Assembly (NCBI GenBank): GCA_035604685.1
Contig: DATNIB010000012.1
Coordinates: forward strand, 1 to 47,999
DNA: 47,999 nucleotides
Source of the DNA: DATNIB01 sp035604685
GTDB taxonomy: Bacteria; Actinomycetota; Acidimicrobiia; Acidimicrobiales; RAAP-2
Reading direction: 5' to 3'
Below, one piece after another: positions 25,394 through 33,017 of the stretch. The notes under the pieces were generated by a model, which worked only from the letters and a program-made list of their open reading frames with translations, did no database searches and was not told the DNA's origin. Positions within the stretch are counted from its first letter, which is position 1. Every line of letters begins with the position of its first letter. The position numbers and the translations under genes are program-made.

Positions 25394-25594
25394 TCAGTTC
25401 GCCGAGTGCTCGAAGTGTTCGATGGTGGCGTCCGAACCCGGGAAGAAGAAGGTCTCGTGTCCACTGTCGCCCCAGCGCACGACGTAAGGCGGGCGCCCGT
25501 CGGGCCCTCGCACCTGCAGCACCTCGCAGTCGCGGTTCGGCTCATCGCCACTGTGGCCGTGGACAATGATCCGATCGCCGACCGATGCCTGCAT
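25394..25594 (-). CDS. DUF1918 domain protein (66 aa)
   Basis: A 66-residue protein: MQASVGDRIIVHGHSGDE, then CEVLQVRGPDGRPPYVVRWGDSGHETFFFPGSDATIEHF. This is the DUF1918 pattern, a small SH3-like fold of unknown function found in actinobacteria, often within stress or dormancy gene groups. ATG 25594 has a strong ribosome site (AAAGGAGG). A DosR-type palindrome is centred about 60 bases upstream of the start. It is probably the first gene of a transcript with the CBS gene downstream. Confidence 0.9.
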   Translation of the reverse strand: MQASVGDRIIVHGHSGDEPNRDCEVLQVRGPDGRPPYVVRWGDSGHETFFFPGSDATIEHFEHSAN

Positions 25595-25646
25595 TGCTGC
25601 CTCCTTTCGCCACTCCCATGGTCGGCCCTGGCGGCCGGGGTCCGCT

Positions 25647-25661
25647 AGGGCCGAAAGTCCC
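25647..25661 (-). promoter_or_regulatory. DosR-type binding site, consensus match
   Basis: Read on the minus strand the site is GGGACTTTCGGCCCT, identical at all 12 fixed positions to the published mycobacterial DosR consensus GGGACTTNNGNCCCT. It lies 53-67 bases upstream of the DUF1918 start in the divergent gap between that gene and the CBS gene at 25852. Confidence 0.8.
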
Positions 25662-25768
25662 CGCCACCGCGCGGGACCCGGGGCCTGGTTGGCTTGCCAA
25701 TTCCTCGAGCTCTGGGAGGGTTTGGCCGTGCCGGTGATCGCGACCACCCCGGGCGTCCCGGACCCTGC

Positions 25769-25783
25769 GGGACCAACGGCCCT
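25769..25783 (+). promoter_or_regulatory. DosR-type binding site, near consensus
   Basis: GGGACCAACGGCCCT matches 10 of the 12 fixed positions of GGGACTTNNGNCCCT (the TT is CA). It is about 69 bases upstream of the ATG of the rightward CBS gene, at the same relative distance as the box serving the leftward DUF1918 gene, so each divergent gene has its own site. Confidence 0.7.
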
Positions 25784-25851
25784 ATCGACCCGATCGGGCA
25801 GCCTCCACACTGGGAGGTGGGGTCGTGCGCCCCCAGGCAAGAGAGGGCGAG

Positions 25852-26259
25852 ATGCCAGACGTGGACACGATGATCGATGCCTTGCCGCTCGAGCAGGCCC
25901 TCCACGTGGCCCGTGGTGCCACCCTGCGCGAGGTCGCCGGCCTCATGCAAGACGCCAAGGTGTCGTGTGTGCTGGTCGGCGAGCACCACGGACTGGTCAC
26001 CGAACACGATCTCGCCGGTGCGCTGGCGGCCGGCCTGGGGCCCGATTCGGCGGTCGGGCAGGTCACGACGAGCACGCCGGTCTGGGCGACGACCTCCACG
26101 ACCCTCCTCGACGCCATCATCATGATGGTGGAGCACCGGATCCGACATCTGGTGGTGCTGAGCGCGCAGGGCGAGCCGCTGGGCGTGCTCTCCCTGGCCA
26201 CGGCGACCGAGCTCCTCTTGGATGTGACGACCCCGCTGCAGATGTGGCCGGGTCCGTAA
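25852..26259 (+). CDS. CBS-domain pair protein
   Basis: A 135-residue protein with two CBS motifs: LEQALHVARGATLREVAGLMQDAKVSCVLVGEHHGLVTEHDLAGAL and TSTPVWATTSTTLLDAIIMMVEHRIRHLVVLSAQGEPLGVLSLATATELL. It probably binds adenine nucleotides. The pattern is close to the CBS protein at 28090, suggesting paralogues. ATG 25852 is chosen because GAGAGGGCGAG lies directly upstream; GTG 25825 is an in-frame alternative. It is transcribed away from the DUF1918/CBS pair, with its own DosR-type box upstream. Confidence 0.85.
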   Translation: MPDVDTMIDALPLEQALHVARGATLREVAGLMQDAKVSCVLVGEHHGLVTEHDLAGALAAGLGPDSAVGQVTTSTPVWATTSTTLLDAIIMMVEHRIRHLVVLSAQGEPLGVLSLATATELLLDVTTPLQMWPGP

Positions 26260-26284
26260 CCAGCGAGGCGGCGGCACTTTCGGT

Positions 26285-26461
26285 TCAGGGGCGGGTTCCG
26301 AGCTCCTGGTGGACCCGCTCGAGGAGCTGGCGTCGGGCGCGCAGGTTTCGTCGAAACTCGGCGTTGTCGGTGTCGGCTATCTCCGAGCTGAGGTCGCGCA
26401 ATGTGTCGGTCAGTAGGCGGCGCAGCTCGGCCACCTCGTCGTCTCCCAGTCGTAACTCCAT
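26285..26461 (-). CDS. Small helical protein (58 aa), dormancy-island associated
   Basis: A 58-residue reading frame from ATG 26461 to TGA 26285. It is highly charged and almost certainly helical: MELRLGDDEVAELRRLLTDT, then LRDLSSEIADTDNAEFRR and a final NLRARRQLLERVHQELG. Heptad-like Leu spacing suggests a coiled coil. AAGGAGG precedes the start by about 14 bases, longer than ideal. It follows the phosphotransferase-kinase gene by 50 bases on the same strand. I recall similar short proteins beside universal stress genes in actinobacteria, with no known function. Too short for many gene callers, but codon use matches the neighbours. Confidence 0.7.
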   Translation of the reverse strand: MELRLGDDEVAELRRLLTDTLRDLSSEIADTDNAEFRRNLRARRQLLERVHQELGTRP

Positions 26462-26511
26462 CGCCCGCTACCGTCCCTCCTTCGTTTGGATCCGGGTGCC
26501 GCCGCCCCACC

Positions 26512-28065
26512 TCAGGTCGGCGGGATCACCTTGCCACCGGTCGGCGTGCGACACGAGGTGAGCGCGCTCAGCGCTCGGTCGACCGCTTGGTCGGGCGCCA
26601 GGTGGGAGGTGTCGACGACGATCGCCGTGTCCCACGGGTCCATCGAACCACGCATGGCCTCCCGGACCTCGGCGGTGGCCTCCGAGGGGTCGGTGTGCGC
26701 CAAGGCCCGTCGCCTCATCCGGTCCACCGCTTCGGTCGGGTCGACGACACAGCACAGCTCGACGAGCTGGCTGGAGGTGCGCTCGGCCAGCGCTCGCGCC
26801 GCGTCGCGCCAGCCGGCGTCCTGCCAGGAGGCGTCGAGGACCACCGAGTCGCCCGAGCCGAGCCGCGATTCGGCCCGCCGCACGAGCTCCTGGTAGACGC
26901 GCGCCCTGGACGCCCTGCTGTAGCGACCCAGTCCGTAGCCGGGGGCCGGCTCCTCGACCACCCCCCCCTCCTGGCGGATCTCGTCCGAGCGCAGGACGGT
27001 CATGCCCCGAGCCTGGGCGAGCCCGGCGGCGACCGTGGACTTGCCCGACCCGGGCAGCCCCCCGACGAGCACGAGCACCACCCGAGCGGCTCGGAGATGG
27101 TCGAGGGCGAGCGCTTGGAGCTGACGCGCTTGTGTTCGGGCCTCGTCCACCCCCTCGGCGCTGCGAAGACAGGCGACCTTGGCCCGGACGTAGGCACGGG
27201 ACGCGCAGTAGTGATGGATGAGCGAGGGGGGAAACTGGTCGCCCGAGATCTCCTCATAGCGGCGTAGGAAGTCGGCACCCGCGTCGGCGTGGCCCAGCCG
27301 TTCCAGATCCATGGCGAGGAAGGCCACGTCCGCGATGACGTCGCCGTAGCGGAGCCGGTCGGAGAACTCCACGCAATCGAGGATCCGAACCCCGTCGTCG
27401 AGACAGAAGATGTCCTCGGCTTGCAGGTCCCCGTGGCCGTCGCACACCCGGCCGGCGGCGATGCGGGACCCCAACAGGTGCTCGCGGCCGGCGATCCAGT
27501 CGAGCGCGAGCGGCCGGAGCTCGGCTTCGATCGCTTGGTCGAGGACGGGGCCGACGAACCGGTCGGTTTCGGCGAAGTTGGCTTCCCACCCGGCGCACAG
27601 CGAGGCGCCGGTCCCGGCCGCCGATATCTCGGGCGATCGGTCCGCCGAACGGTGGAACGAGACCAGGACGTCAGCGATCTGCTGCAGCCACCCATCGAGG
27701 ACCGCCCCCTCGCGGGCGAGCGTGGCCAGCCGCCGGCCTTCTGGCAGTCGCCGCATGACGACCAGGTGGTCGACGGGGGCCCCGGCCATCACGAGGTCGG
27801 CCACTCCCAGGTAGACGTCGGGGGCCAGCCGCCGGTTGAGGGTGACCTCGCGTCGGCAGTCCGCCGCCCGGGCGGCGCGCTGGCGGAAGTCGACGAACCC
27901 CAACTGCACGGGCTTGCGAAGCTTGTAGACCCGATCACCGACGAAGAAGAGAATTGAGATGTGGGTTTCGACGACCGAGGTGGACGATGGAGCGTCACCG
28001 GCGTCTTCGGTGGCACCGCCCGGTGGCCCGGCGATCGAAGCTGACCGGCGGCGCGTACTAGCCAC
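26512..28065 (-). CDS. Phosphotransferase (APH-like) fused to AAA kinase (Rv2004c-like)
   Basis: A 517-residue two-domain protein. Residues about 30-325 form an aminoglycoside-phosphotransferase-like fold with the catalytic HGDLQ at 211-215 and the metal aspartate D230 (RILDCVEFSDRLRYGD). Residues about 330-510 form a P-loop kinase: Walker A VGGLPGSGKST at 334-344, then RSDEIRQE and a C-terminal VVDTSHL. The pairing (COG2187 plus COG0645) is the architecture of Rv2004c, a DosR-regulon protein; its substrate is unknown. Start GTG 28065, 24 bases after the CBS gene's stop, so both are on one transcript. Phosphorylation of a small molecule is inferred only from fold. Confidence 0.82.
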   Translation of the reverse strand: MASTRRRSASIAGPPGGATEDAGDAPSSTSVVETHISILFFVGDRVYKLRKPVQLGFVDFRQRAARAADCRREVTLNRRLAPDVYLGVADLVMAGAPVDHLVVMRRLPEGRRLATLAREGAVLDGWLQQIADVLVSFHRSADRSPEISAAGTGASLCAGWEANFAETDRFVGPVLDQAIEAELRPLALDWIAGREHLLGSRIAAGRVCDGHGDLQAEDIFCLDDGVRILDCVEFSDRLRYGDVIADVAFLAMDLERLGHADAGADFLRRYEEISGDQFPPSLIHHYCASRAYVRAKVACLRSAEGVDEARTQARQLQALALDHLRAARVVLVLVGGLPGSGKSTVAAGLAQARGMTVLRSDEIRQEGGVVEEPAPGYGLGRYSRASRARVYQELVRRAESRLGSGDSVVLDASWQDAGWRDAARALAERTSSQLVELCCVVDPTEAVDRMRRRALAHTDPSEATAEVREAMRGSMDPWDTAIVVDTSHLAPDQAVDRALSALTSCRTPTGGKVIPPT

Positions 28066-28089
28066 TGCCGCTCGCCGATCCGGTTCCCC

Positions 28090-28566
28090 TCACCGGCCCT
28101 CGTCCGGCTCGCCGGGGCGTCCAGAACGGAGCAGGACGGTCGCGAAGCTGGCGTAGAGGGCCGCGGGCTCCTGGGCCCGGACCAGCACGGAGAAGAGCTC
28201 GGCCATCGAGACCACACCGATGGCTTGCCCCTCCCGGTCGAGCACGACGAGGTGGCGGATGCCGAGATCGACCATGATGGCCGCCGCCTCGGCGACGCTG
28301 GCCGACGCCGGCGCCCAGTAGGGCCGATCGGTGGCGACCGCCCCCACCTCGTCATCGGCGCCGCGGCCGTCTGCCCAAGCGTTGACCAGGTCGCGCTCGG
28401 TCACGACCCGTAGCGGCGGCTCGGCCAGCAGCGCGCACGACACGCCGCGCGCCGCCAGCGCGGTTGCGACCGCGGCCACGGGGTCGGTCTCGGAGACCAC
28501 CGTGAGGCGGCCGAGCGACAGCTCCCCCAACGTCGCCCCCAACCCCCGGTTCGGATCGCTCTGCAT
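28090..28566 (-). CDS. CBS-domain pair protein
   Basis: A 158-residue protein with two CBS motifs: RLTVVSETDPVAAVATALAARGVSCALLAEPPLRVVTERDLVNAW and VATDRPYWAPASASVAEAAAIMVDLGIRHLVVLDREGQAIGVVSMAELF. The second motif closely resembles that of the CBS protein at 25852 (IRHLVVL..G.P.GV.S). ATG 28566 is chosen over the upstream Met at 28608 because GTGGAG lies just before it and a DosR-type box lies at 28601-28615. It is the first gene of a transcript with the phosphotransferase-kinase gene. Confidence 0.85.
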   Translation of the reverse strand: MQSDPNRGLGATLGELSLGRLTVVSETDPVAAVATALAARGVSCALLAEPPLRVVTERDLVNAWADGRGADDEVGAVATDRPYWAPASASVAEAAAIMVDLGIRHLVVLDREGQAIGVVSMAELFSVLVRAQEPAALYASFATVLLRSGRPGEPDEGR

Positions 28567-28600
28567 GGCTCCACGCTCTCTCTTGGCCGCGCCGGTCGCT

Positions 28601-28615
28601 AGGGCCATTCGTCCT
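28601..28615 (-). promoter_or_regulatory. DosR-type binding site upstream of CBS gene
   Basis: On the minus strand the site reads AGGACGAATGGCCCT, matching 9 of the 12 fixed positions of GGGACTTNNGNCCCT. It lies 35-49 bases upstream of the CBS gene's ATG at 28566 and touches the stop codon of the phosphoketolase remnant. Confidence 0.55.
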
Positions 28616-28811
28616 TATCCGGGACTGACCGCCTCCCACTGCCACTGCGCGATCTCGGGCGGATCCTCGCCGTGGCGGCGCCCATACCGGCGGTGGTCGA
28701 GGCGAGCGTCGATCATGCTTACACCGACCCCTCGTCGCTCGAGGCGACGGACCAGATGCCGACCCCGCGGGTGCAGTGGTCGATCGCCTCCTCCATGCTC
28801 AGCCAGTCGTG
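28615..28811 (-). pseudogene. xfp: Phosphoketolase (xfp) remnant, internally deleted
   Basis: Two phosphoketolase-like stretches lie back to back. The first, 28811-28719, reads HDWLSMEEAIDHCTRGVG then IWSVASSDEGSV and a stop; phosphoketolases have (N/F)L(S/T)MEEAIAHCTRGLGIWEWAS(N/T)D(D/Q)GEEPD here, from memory. The second, 28716-28615, reads MIDARLDHRRYGRRHGEDPP then EIAQWQWEAVSPG, matching the extreme C-terminus (..DARLRHRAYTREHGEDPPEIRDWTW). Roughly 200 residues that normally separate these are missing, the frame shifts between them, and the roughly 500 upstream residues with the thiamine diphosphate site are absent. It was once an enzyme making acetyl-phosphate from xylulose- or fructose-phosphate. 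Confidence 0.75.
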
Positions 28812-28883
28812 GCCCCGCCGTCCCGCTGGTCTCCCAAGACCCCTCGAACGTTCTTGAGGCGGCGAGGAGTGCGAGGAGGGCGC

Positions 28884-29324
28884 TCAAGCGCCGCGCAGCA
28901 CCAGCACGGGGCAGTGGGCATTGGTGACGCAGTGCTCGCTCACCGATCCGAGCAGCATGCCGGCGAACTCGCCGTGACCCCGACAGCCGACCACGAGCAG
29001 CGTCGCCCCCCGCGAGGCGCTCACGAGGACGGGTGCTGGGTGGCCCTCGAGGACGGTCAGCCGGGCATCGACGCCGGGGTGGCCGACGCGCATCTTGGTG
29101 ACCGCTTCCTCGAGCACTCGTCGAACGTCGGCCGCCGGGTCGTAGTCGGGCGGGAAGGCGATGGGCGCGCCGTAGGTCGTCGGCCACTCCCACGCTCCCA
29201 CCAACTCGAGATGGGATCCGGTGAGTTCGGCCTGGTGGGCCGCCCAGTCCAGGGCGGCCGCCGAGGACGGCGAGCCGTCGACTCCCACCACGATCCGGCC
29301 GGTCTCCGCTTGGGTGCTGGTCAC
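28884..29324 (-). CDS. Universal stress protein (UspA family)
   Basis: A 146-residue single-domain Usp. The N-terminal strand is RIVVGVDGSPSSAAALDWA; the ATP loop near the end is VVGCRGHGEFAGMLLGSVSEHCVTNAHCPVLVL, matching G-2x-G-9x-G-(S/T), so it probably binds ATP. Start GTG 29324 with AAAGAGC upstream. It follows carbamate kinase by 67 bases on the same strand and precedes the phosphoketolase remnant. Usp proteins of this kind are a hallmark of DosR regulons; I found no convincing box of its own, so it probably rides on the arginine deiminase transcript. Confidence 0.9.
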   Translation of the reverse strand: MTSTQAETGRIVVGVDGSPSSAAALDWAAHQAELTGSHLELVGAWEWPTTYGAPIAFPPDYDPAADVRRVLEEAVTKMRVGHPGVDARLTVLEGHPAPVLVSASRGATLLVVGCRGHGEFAGMLLGSVSEHCVTNAHCPVLVLRGA

Positions 29325-29391
29325 GTTGTGCTCTTTCGACTGGATGATCGTGGCGGTCTCCGAGGTTACCGGGAGCGCCGTGGAGGGCGTC

Positions 29392-30312
29392 TCACCGAGA
29401 CGCGGGATCGCGCTCGATGCGGGTGCCTTTGGTCCCGTCGAGCAAGCCGGCCGCGTCGCCGAGTCGGCCGATCATGGCCGGCCTCCCCGTGGCCTCCACG
29501 AAGCGACAGGCGGCGTCGACCTTCGGTCCCATGGAGCCGGCCGCGAACTGGAGCGAACGCAGGGCGGCCGGGTGGCAGCGGTGGATCGGGTGGGCCTCCT
29601 CGGTGCCGAAGCCGAGCTCGACGGCGGCGACGTCGGTGAGGAGGAGGAGCGCGTCGGCGTCCAGTTCACGGGCGAGCAACGCGGCGGTCAGGTCCTTGTC
29701 GACGACCGCTTCGACCCCGCGCAGCTGGCCGTCCGCGCTCCGGCAGACCGGCACGCCGCCGCCGCCGGCACACACGACGAGGACCCCCTGGGCGAGCAGG
29801 GTCCGGATGGTCGCCAGCTCGACCAGCTGGCGCGGCTCGGGGGAGGCGACGACCCGGCGCCAGGCGGCGCCATCTCGGCGGACCGCCCAGCCGAAGCGCT
29901 GCGCCACGAGGCGGCCCTCCTCCTCGCCGTAGGTCGGTCCGACGAACTTGGTCGGGTCCTCGAACGCGGGATCGTCGGCATCGACCACCGTCTGGCAGAT
30001 CAGGCTGGCGACCGGCTGAGCCGGCAGCGCGTTCTCGATCGCCTGCAAGAGGAGGTAGCCGATCATCCCCTGGGTCTGGGCACCGAGGATGTCGAACGGA
30101 TAGGGATGCGGGAGGACCGGATCCTCGGCACTCTCGCGCGCCAGCAGCCCGACCTGCGGGCCGTTGCCGTGGGTGAGGAGCAGGTGGTGGTCCCGGACGA
30201 GCGGGACCAGCGCGGCGACCGCCGAGACCACGTGGCGCTGCTGGACCTCGGCCATCGGCACCTCCCCCCGCTCCAACAGCGCGTTCCCGCCGAGCGCGAC
30301 GACGAGTCGCAC
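29392..30312 (-). CDS. arcC: Carbamate kinase
   Basis: A 306-residue amino-acid-kinase-fold enzyme that makes ATP from carbamoyl phosphate and ADP, the last step of the arginine deiminase pathway. VVALGGNALL at the N-terminus, LTHGNGPQVG, QTQGMIGYLLLQAIEN, VCAGGGGVPV, VVDKDLTAALLA and AAGSMGPKVDAACRFVE are the family blocks in order. Length is typical. Start ATG 30312; it lies 76 bases after arcA on the same strand. The partner enzyme, ornithine carbamoyltransferase (arcB), is not in the window. Confidence 0.95.
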   Translation of the reverse strand: MRLVVALGGNALLERGEVPMAEVQQRHVVSAVAALVPLVRDHHLLLTHGNGPQVGLLARESAEDPVLPHPYPFDILGAQTQGMIGYLLLQAIENALPAQPVASLICQTVVDADDPAFEDPTKFVGPTYGEEEGRLVAQRFGWAVRRDGAAWRRVVASPEPRQLVELATIRTLLAQGVLVVCAGGGGVPVCRSADGQLRGVEAVVDKDLTAALLARELDADALLLLTDVAAVELGFGTEEAHPIHRCHPAALRSLQFAAGSMGPKVDAACRFVEATGRPAMIGRLGDAAGLLDGTKGTRIERDPASR

Positions 30313-30388
30313 CTCACTCGCCGAGTTCGTCGGCGCTCAAGTCAGCGCGGTGATCCATTGGTCGGCGTCCCTCCGGGAACCGCGTCGG

Positions 30389-31606
30389 CTACGCGTCCCG
30401 CTCGATCGGGCAGGTCATGCAGCGGGGGCCGCCGCGGCCGCGGCCGAGCTCGCTACCGGCGATGGTCACGACCTCGATGCCGTGCTTGCGCAGCATCGTG
30501 TTGGTGGCGACGTTGCGCTCGTACCCGAAGACGACACCGGGGGCGACGGCCAGATAGTTCGTGCCGTCGTCCCACTGCTCCCGCTCGGCGGCGCGCACAT
30601 CCTCGTCGGTGGTGAGCACGCTGATCTGGTCGACTTGCAGCGTCTCGGCCAGCGTTTCCCAGAGTTGGTGGTTGCGGGTTACGGCCAGCTGTCCCGGCTC
30701 CTCCCCGGCGGTGATCGTCCAGCTGCGCAGGTGCCGGTCGAAGTAGGGATAGAGCACGAAGGTGGCCCGATCGATCATGGTCATGACCGTGTCGAGATGC
30801 ATGAACGCGCGCGAACGCGGGAGCTCGGTCGCCACCACCGTGGTGGCCTGACCGGCGGCGAACAGCGCTCGGGAGACGATCTCGACCGCCATGGGGGTCG
30901 TCCGCTCGCCCATCCCGATGAGGACCGCCCCGTTCCCGATCACGTGCACGTCGCCGCCCTCGAGCGTCGCCGGCTGGTGCCCGATGTCGTCGTCGCCGTA
31001 GTAGGTGACGAAGTCGGCGCCGGCGAACATCGGATGGAAGTTGTAGATGGCGCGGGTGTGGAGCGACTCGCGTTGGCGGGCCGGCTTGGCCATCGGGTTC
31101 ACGGTCACACCGCCATAGATCCAGCACGAGTTATCGCGTTGGAAGAGGTGGTTGGGCAGCGGCGGAAGCACGAAGTCGTCGGCGCGGAGCATGTCCCACT
31201 TGAGGCTCTGGGCTCGCAGCGGCTGCAGGTCCGCCTTCAGGACCCCGCCGACGAGGTGTTCGGACAGGGTGGCTCCGTCCAGTTCGTCGAACAACTTTCG
31301 CGCCGGACCCACCAACGAGGGACCAAGGATCTCGGGGGTGCACACCCGGTCGAGCACGAAGGCCCGGCCTTCCTTGAGCTCGAGCGTCTCGGCCAACAGC
31401 TGACCGTAGTAGTGGACCGACACACCCTTCTCCCGCAACGCTTCGGCGAAAGCGTCGTGCTCCTCCTTGGCCTTCTTGGCCCACATGACGTCGTCAAAGA
31501 GGAGCTCGCCGATGTTCTCGGGGGTCAACCTGGAGAGCTCCAGCCCCGGCCGGTGGACGATGGCCTGCCGGAGTTGGCCGACCTCGGACTGCACGCCGAA
31601 TGTCAT
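30389..31606 (-). CDS. arcA: Arginine deiminase
   Basis: A 405-residue guanidino-modifying enzyme converting arginine to citrulline and ammonia. Family blocks are present in order: VQSEVGQLRQAIVHRPGLEL, LPNHLFQRDNSCWIYGGVT (the FxRD block), TLEGGDVHVIG, SRAFMHLDTVMTMID (with the catalytic HLD) and the C-terminal GRGRGGPRCMTCPIER, where C396 aligns with the catalytic cysteine. The usual GGGHCMTCP is GGPRCMTCP here, a change in the residue before the cysteine. Start ATG 31606 after a G-rich site. Two DosR-type boxes lie 85-155 bases upstream, implying induction at low oxygen. It heads the arcA-arcC-usp transcript. Confidence 0.95.
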   Translation of the reverse strand: MTFGVQSEVGQLRQAIVHRPGLELSRLTPENIGELLFDDVMWAKKAKEEHDAFAEALREKGVSVHYYGQLLAETLELKEGRAFVLDRVCTPEILGPSLVGPARKLFDELDGATLSEHLVGGVLKADLQPLRAQSLKWDMLRADDFVLPPLPNHLFQRDNSCWIYGGVTVNPMAKPARQRESLHTRAIYNFHPMFAGADFVTYYGDDDIGHQPATLEGGDVHVIGNGAVLIGMGERTTPMAVEIVSRALFAAGQATTVVATELPRSRAFMHLDTVMTMIDRATFVLYPYFDRHLRSWTITAGEEPGQLAVTRNHQLWETLAETLQVDQISVLTTDEDVRAAEREQWDDGTNYLAVAPGVVFGYERNVATNTMLRKHGIEVVTIAGSELGRGRGGPRCMTCPIERDA

Positions 31607-31690
31607 CGCTCGACCCCCCTGCTGTCGGCCTCCGGACCGTGGCCGTCTCCCGACGCGGCAGGATGGCCCGCCATGCGGCTCTCGGCCATC

Positions 31691-31705
31691 GGGACTTCCA
31701 CCCGG
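31691..31705 (+). promoter_or_regulatory. DosR-type binding site upstream of arcA (proximal)
   Basis: GGGACTTCCACCCGG has the full GGGACTT half-site and 9 of 12 fixed positions of GGGACTTNNGNCCCT. It lies 85-99 bases upstream of the arcA start. Confidence 0.55.
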
Positions 31706-31745
31706 TACATACCTGCACCGTAGGAAACGGACAGGCGTAGGAACA

Positions 31746-31759
31746 GGGGAATTGGTCCC
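31746..31759 (+). promoter_or_regulatory. DosR-type binding site upstream of arcA (distal)
   Basis: GGGGAATTGGTCCC is a palindrome-like site that keeps the right half GGTCCC and the left GGG, matching 10 of 14 positions of the alternative consensus core GGGACTWWAGTCCC. It lies about 140 bases upstream of arcA; pairs of boxes are common at strongly induced DosR promoters. Confidence 0.5.
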
Positions 31760-31824
31760 ATGGGCGCGCCGATCAGCCGGGACCAGGAGAGCGCTCGGCG
31801 AGCGCGCCGACCGTGGCGCCGCCA

Positions 31825-32952
31825 CTACGGACCGACCGGCACCTGCCACGTGAGGAGCGTCCCGCCTCCGGCTCGACGTTCGATCAGGAACTGCCCGTGG
31901 AGCTTCTCCGCCCGGCGTCTGAGATTGTTGAGACCGAGCCCGCCGCCGGCCGCGCCGCTCTCATCGATCCCGCGGCCGTTGTCCGAGACCTCTAGACGGC
32001 ACTGACCGTCCCGCACGCTGAGCGCCACGGCGGCCTCGCTGGCGTCGGCATGGCGACCGATGTTGGTCACGGCCTCTCGAACGGCCGCCAACAGGTGCTC
32101 GGCCACCTCATCGGTGACCGCGGCGTCGATCGGTCCGTCGAAGGACACCTGGACCTCGAACCCCACGACCGGCGCCAGGTCCCGAACGAGCGCCAGCACG
32201 CTCGTCCGAATGCCCGCGCTGGTGGGTGCGAGCTCGAAGATGCTGACTCGCACCTGGCGGATCGTGTCGTCGATGTCGGCGATCGCCGCCTCCAGGCGGT
32301 CGGCCAGTCCGGCCGTCGCCGCGCCAGCCATGCTCTGCAGGGAAAGACCGACCGCGAAGAGCCGCTGGATGACCGTGTCGTGGAGATCGCGGGCCACTCG
32401 GTCCCGGTCCTCGTAGATGGCCGCCTGCGCCGCCCGCTGGTGGAGCCGGGCGTTCTGGATAGCGACCCCGGCCGCCAGGGCCAGGGCTTCGACGAGCGCC
32501 TGGTCGTCCTGGGTGAACTCGGCGCAGCCGACCTTGTCGGTGAGATAGAGGTTGCCGTAGACCGCGTCGCGGACCTTCACCGGCACCCCCAGGAACGACG
32601 TCATCGGGGGGTGGTTGGGCGGGAACCCGTGGCTGGCGGGGTGGGCGCCGATGTCGCCCAATCGGAGTGGGCGGGGATCGGTGATGAGCAGCCCGAGCAC
32701 GCCCCGGCCCGTCGGGCGGGGGCCGATCCGCTCCTGCTCGGCCGCATCGAGCCCGATCGCCAGGAACTCGGCGAGGCCGGTCCCCGCATCGTTGAGGACA
32801 CCGAGGGCTCCGTAGCGGGCGCCGGTCAGCGAACGGGCCTCCTCGACCACGTGCCGGAGCAGGACCGGCAGGTCCAGGTCGGCCTCCAGCAGCAGCGTCG
32901 CCTGGAGCACGCGCCGAAGCTTGACCGGGTCCTCGATGGATCGGTATGGCAC
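31825..32952 (-). CDS. dosS: DosS-like sensor histidine kinase with one GAF domain
   Basis: A 375-residue soluble kinase. Residues about 28-170 form one GAF domain very like the first (haem) GAF of DosS/DosT, including GVLGLLITDPRPLRLGDIGAHPASHGFPPNHPPMTSFLGVPV; H114 in NHPPM occupies the region where, from memory, DosS has its haem-ligating His149. Residues 180-245 are a HisKA_3 dimer domain (RVARDLHDTVIQRLFAVGLSL, phospho-His H191) and about 275-370 the HATPase (NIGRHADASEAAV, DNGRGID, GGGLGLNN). DosS and DosT have two GAFs and about 575 residues, so this is a shortened form. Start GTG 32952; divergent from dosR across 126 bases. Confidence 0.88.
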   Translation of the reverse strand: MPYRSIEDPVKLRRVLQATLLLEADLDLPVLLRHVVEEARSLTGARYGALGVLNDAGTGLAEFLAIGLDAAEQERIGPRPTGRGVLGLLITDPRPLRLGDIGAHPASHGFPPNHPPMTSFLGVPVKVRDAVYGNLYLTDKVGCAEFTQDDQALVEALALAAGVAIQNARLHQRAAQAAIYEDRDRVARDLHDTVIQRLFAVGLSLQSMAGAATAGLADRLEAAIADIDDTIRQVRVSIFELAPTSAGIRTSVLALVRDLAPVVGFEVQVSFDGPIDAAVTDEVAEHLLAAVREAVTNIGRHADASEAAVALSVRDGQCRLEVSDNGRGIDESGAAGGGLGLNNLRRRAEKLHGQFLIERRAGGGTLLTWQVPVGP

Positions 32953-33017
32953 TTTGCACCAGCGTAGCGACCGCCGGCTCGAGAACGAGGCCGTCCACCA
33001 GCCAAATTGCCTGCTCT

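Noticed and set aside
26273..26286. GGCACTTTCGGTTC, which resembles a DosR box (three mismatches)
   Set aside because: It lies between converging gene ends, overlapping the stop of the 58-residue gene, so it has no promoter to serve.
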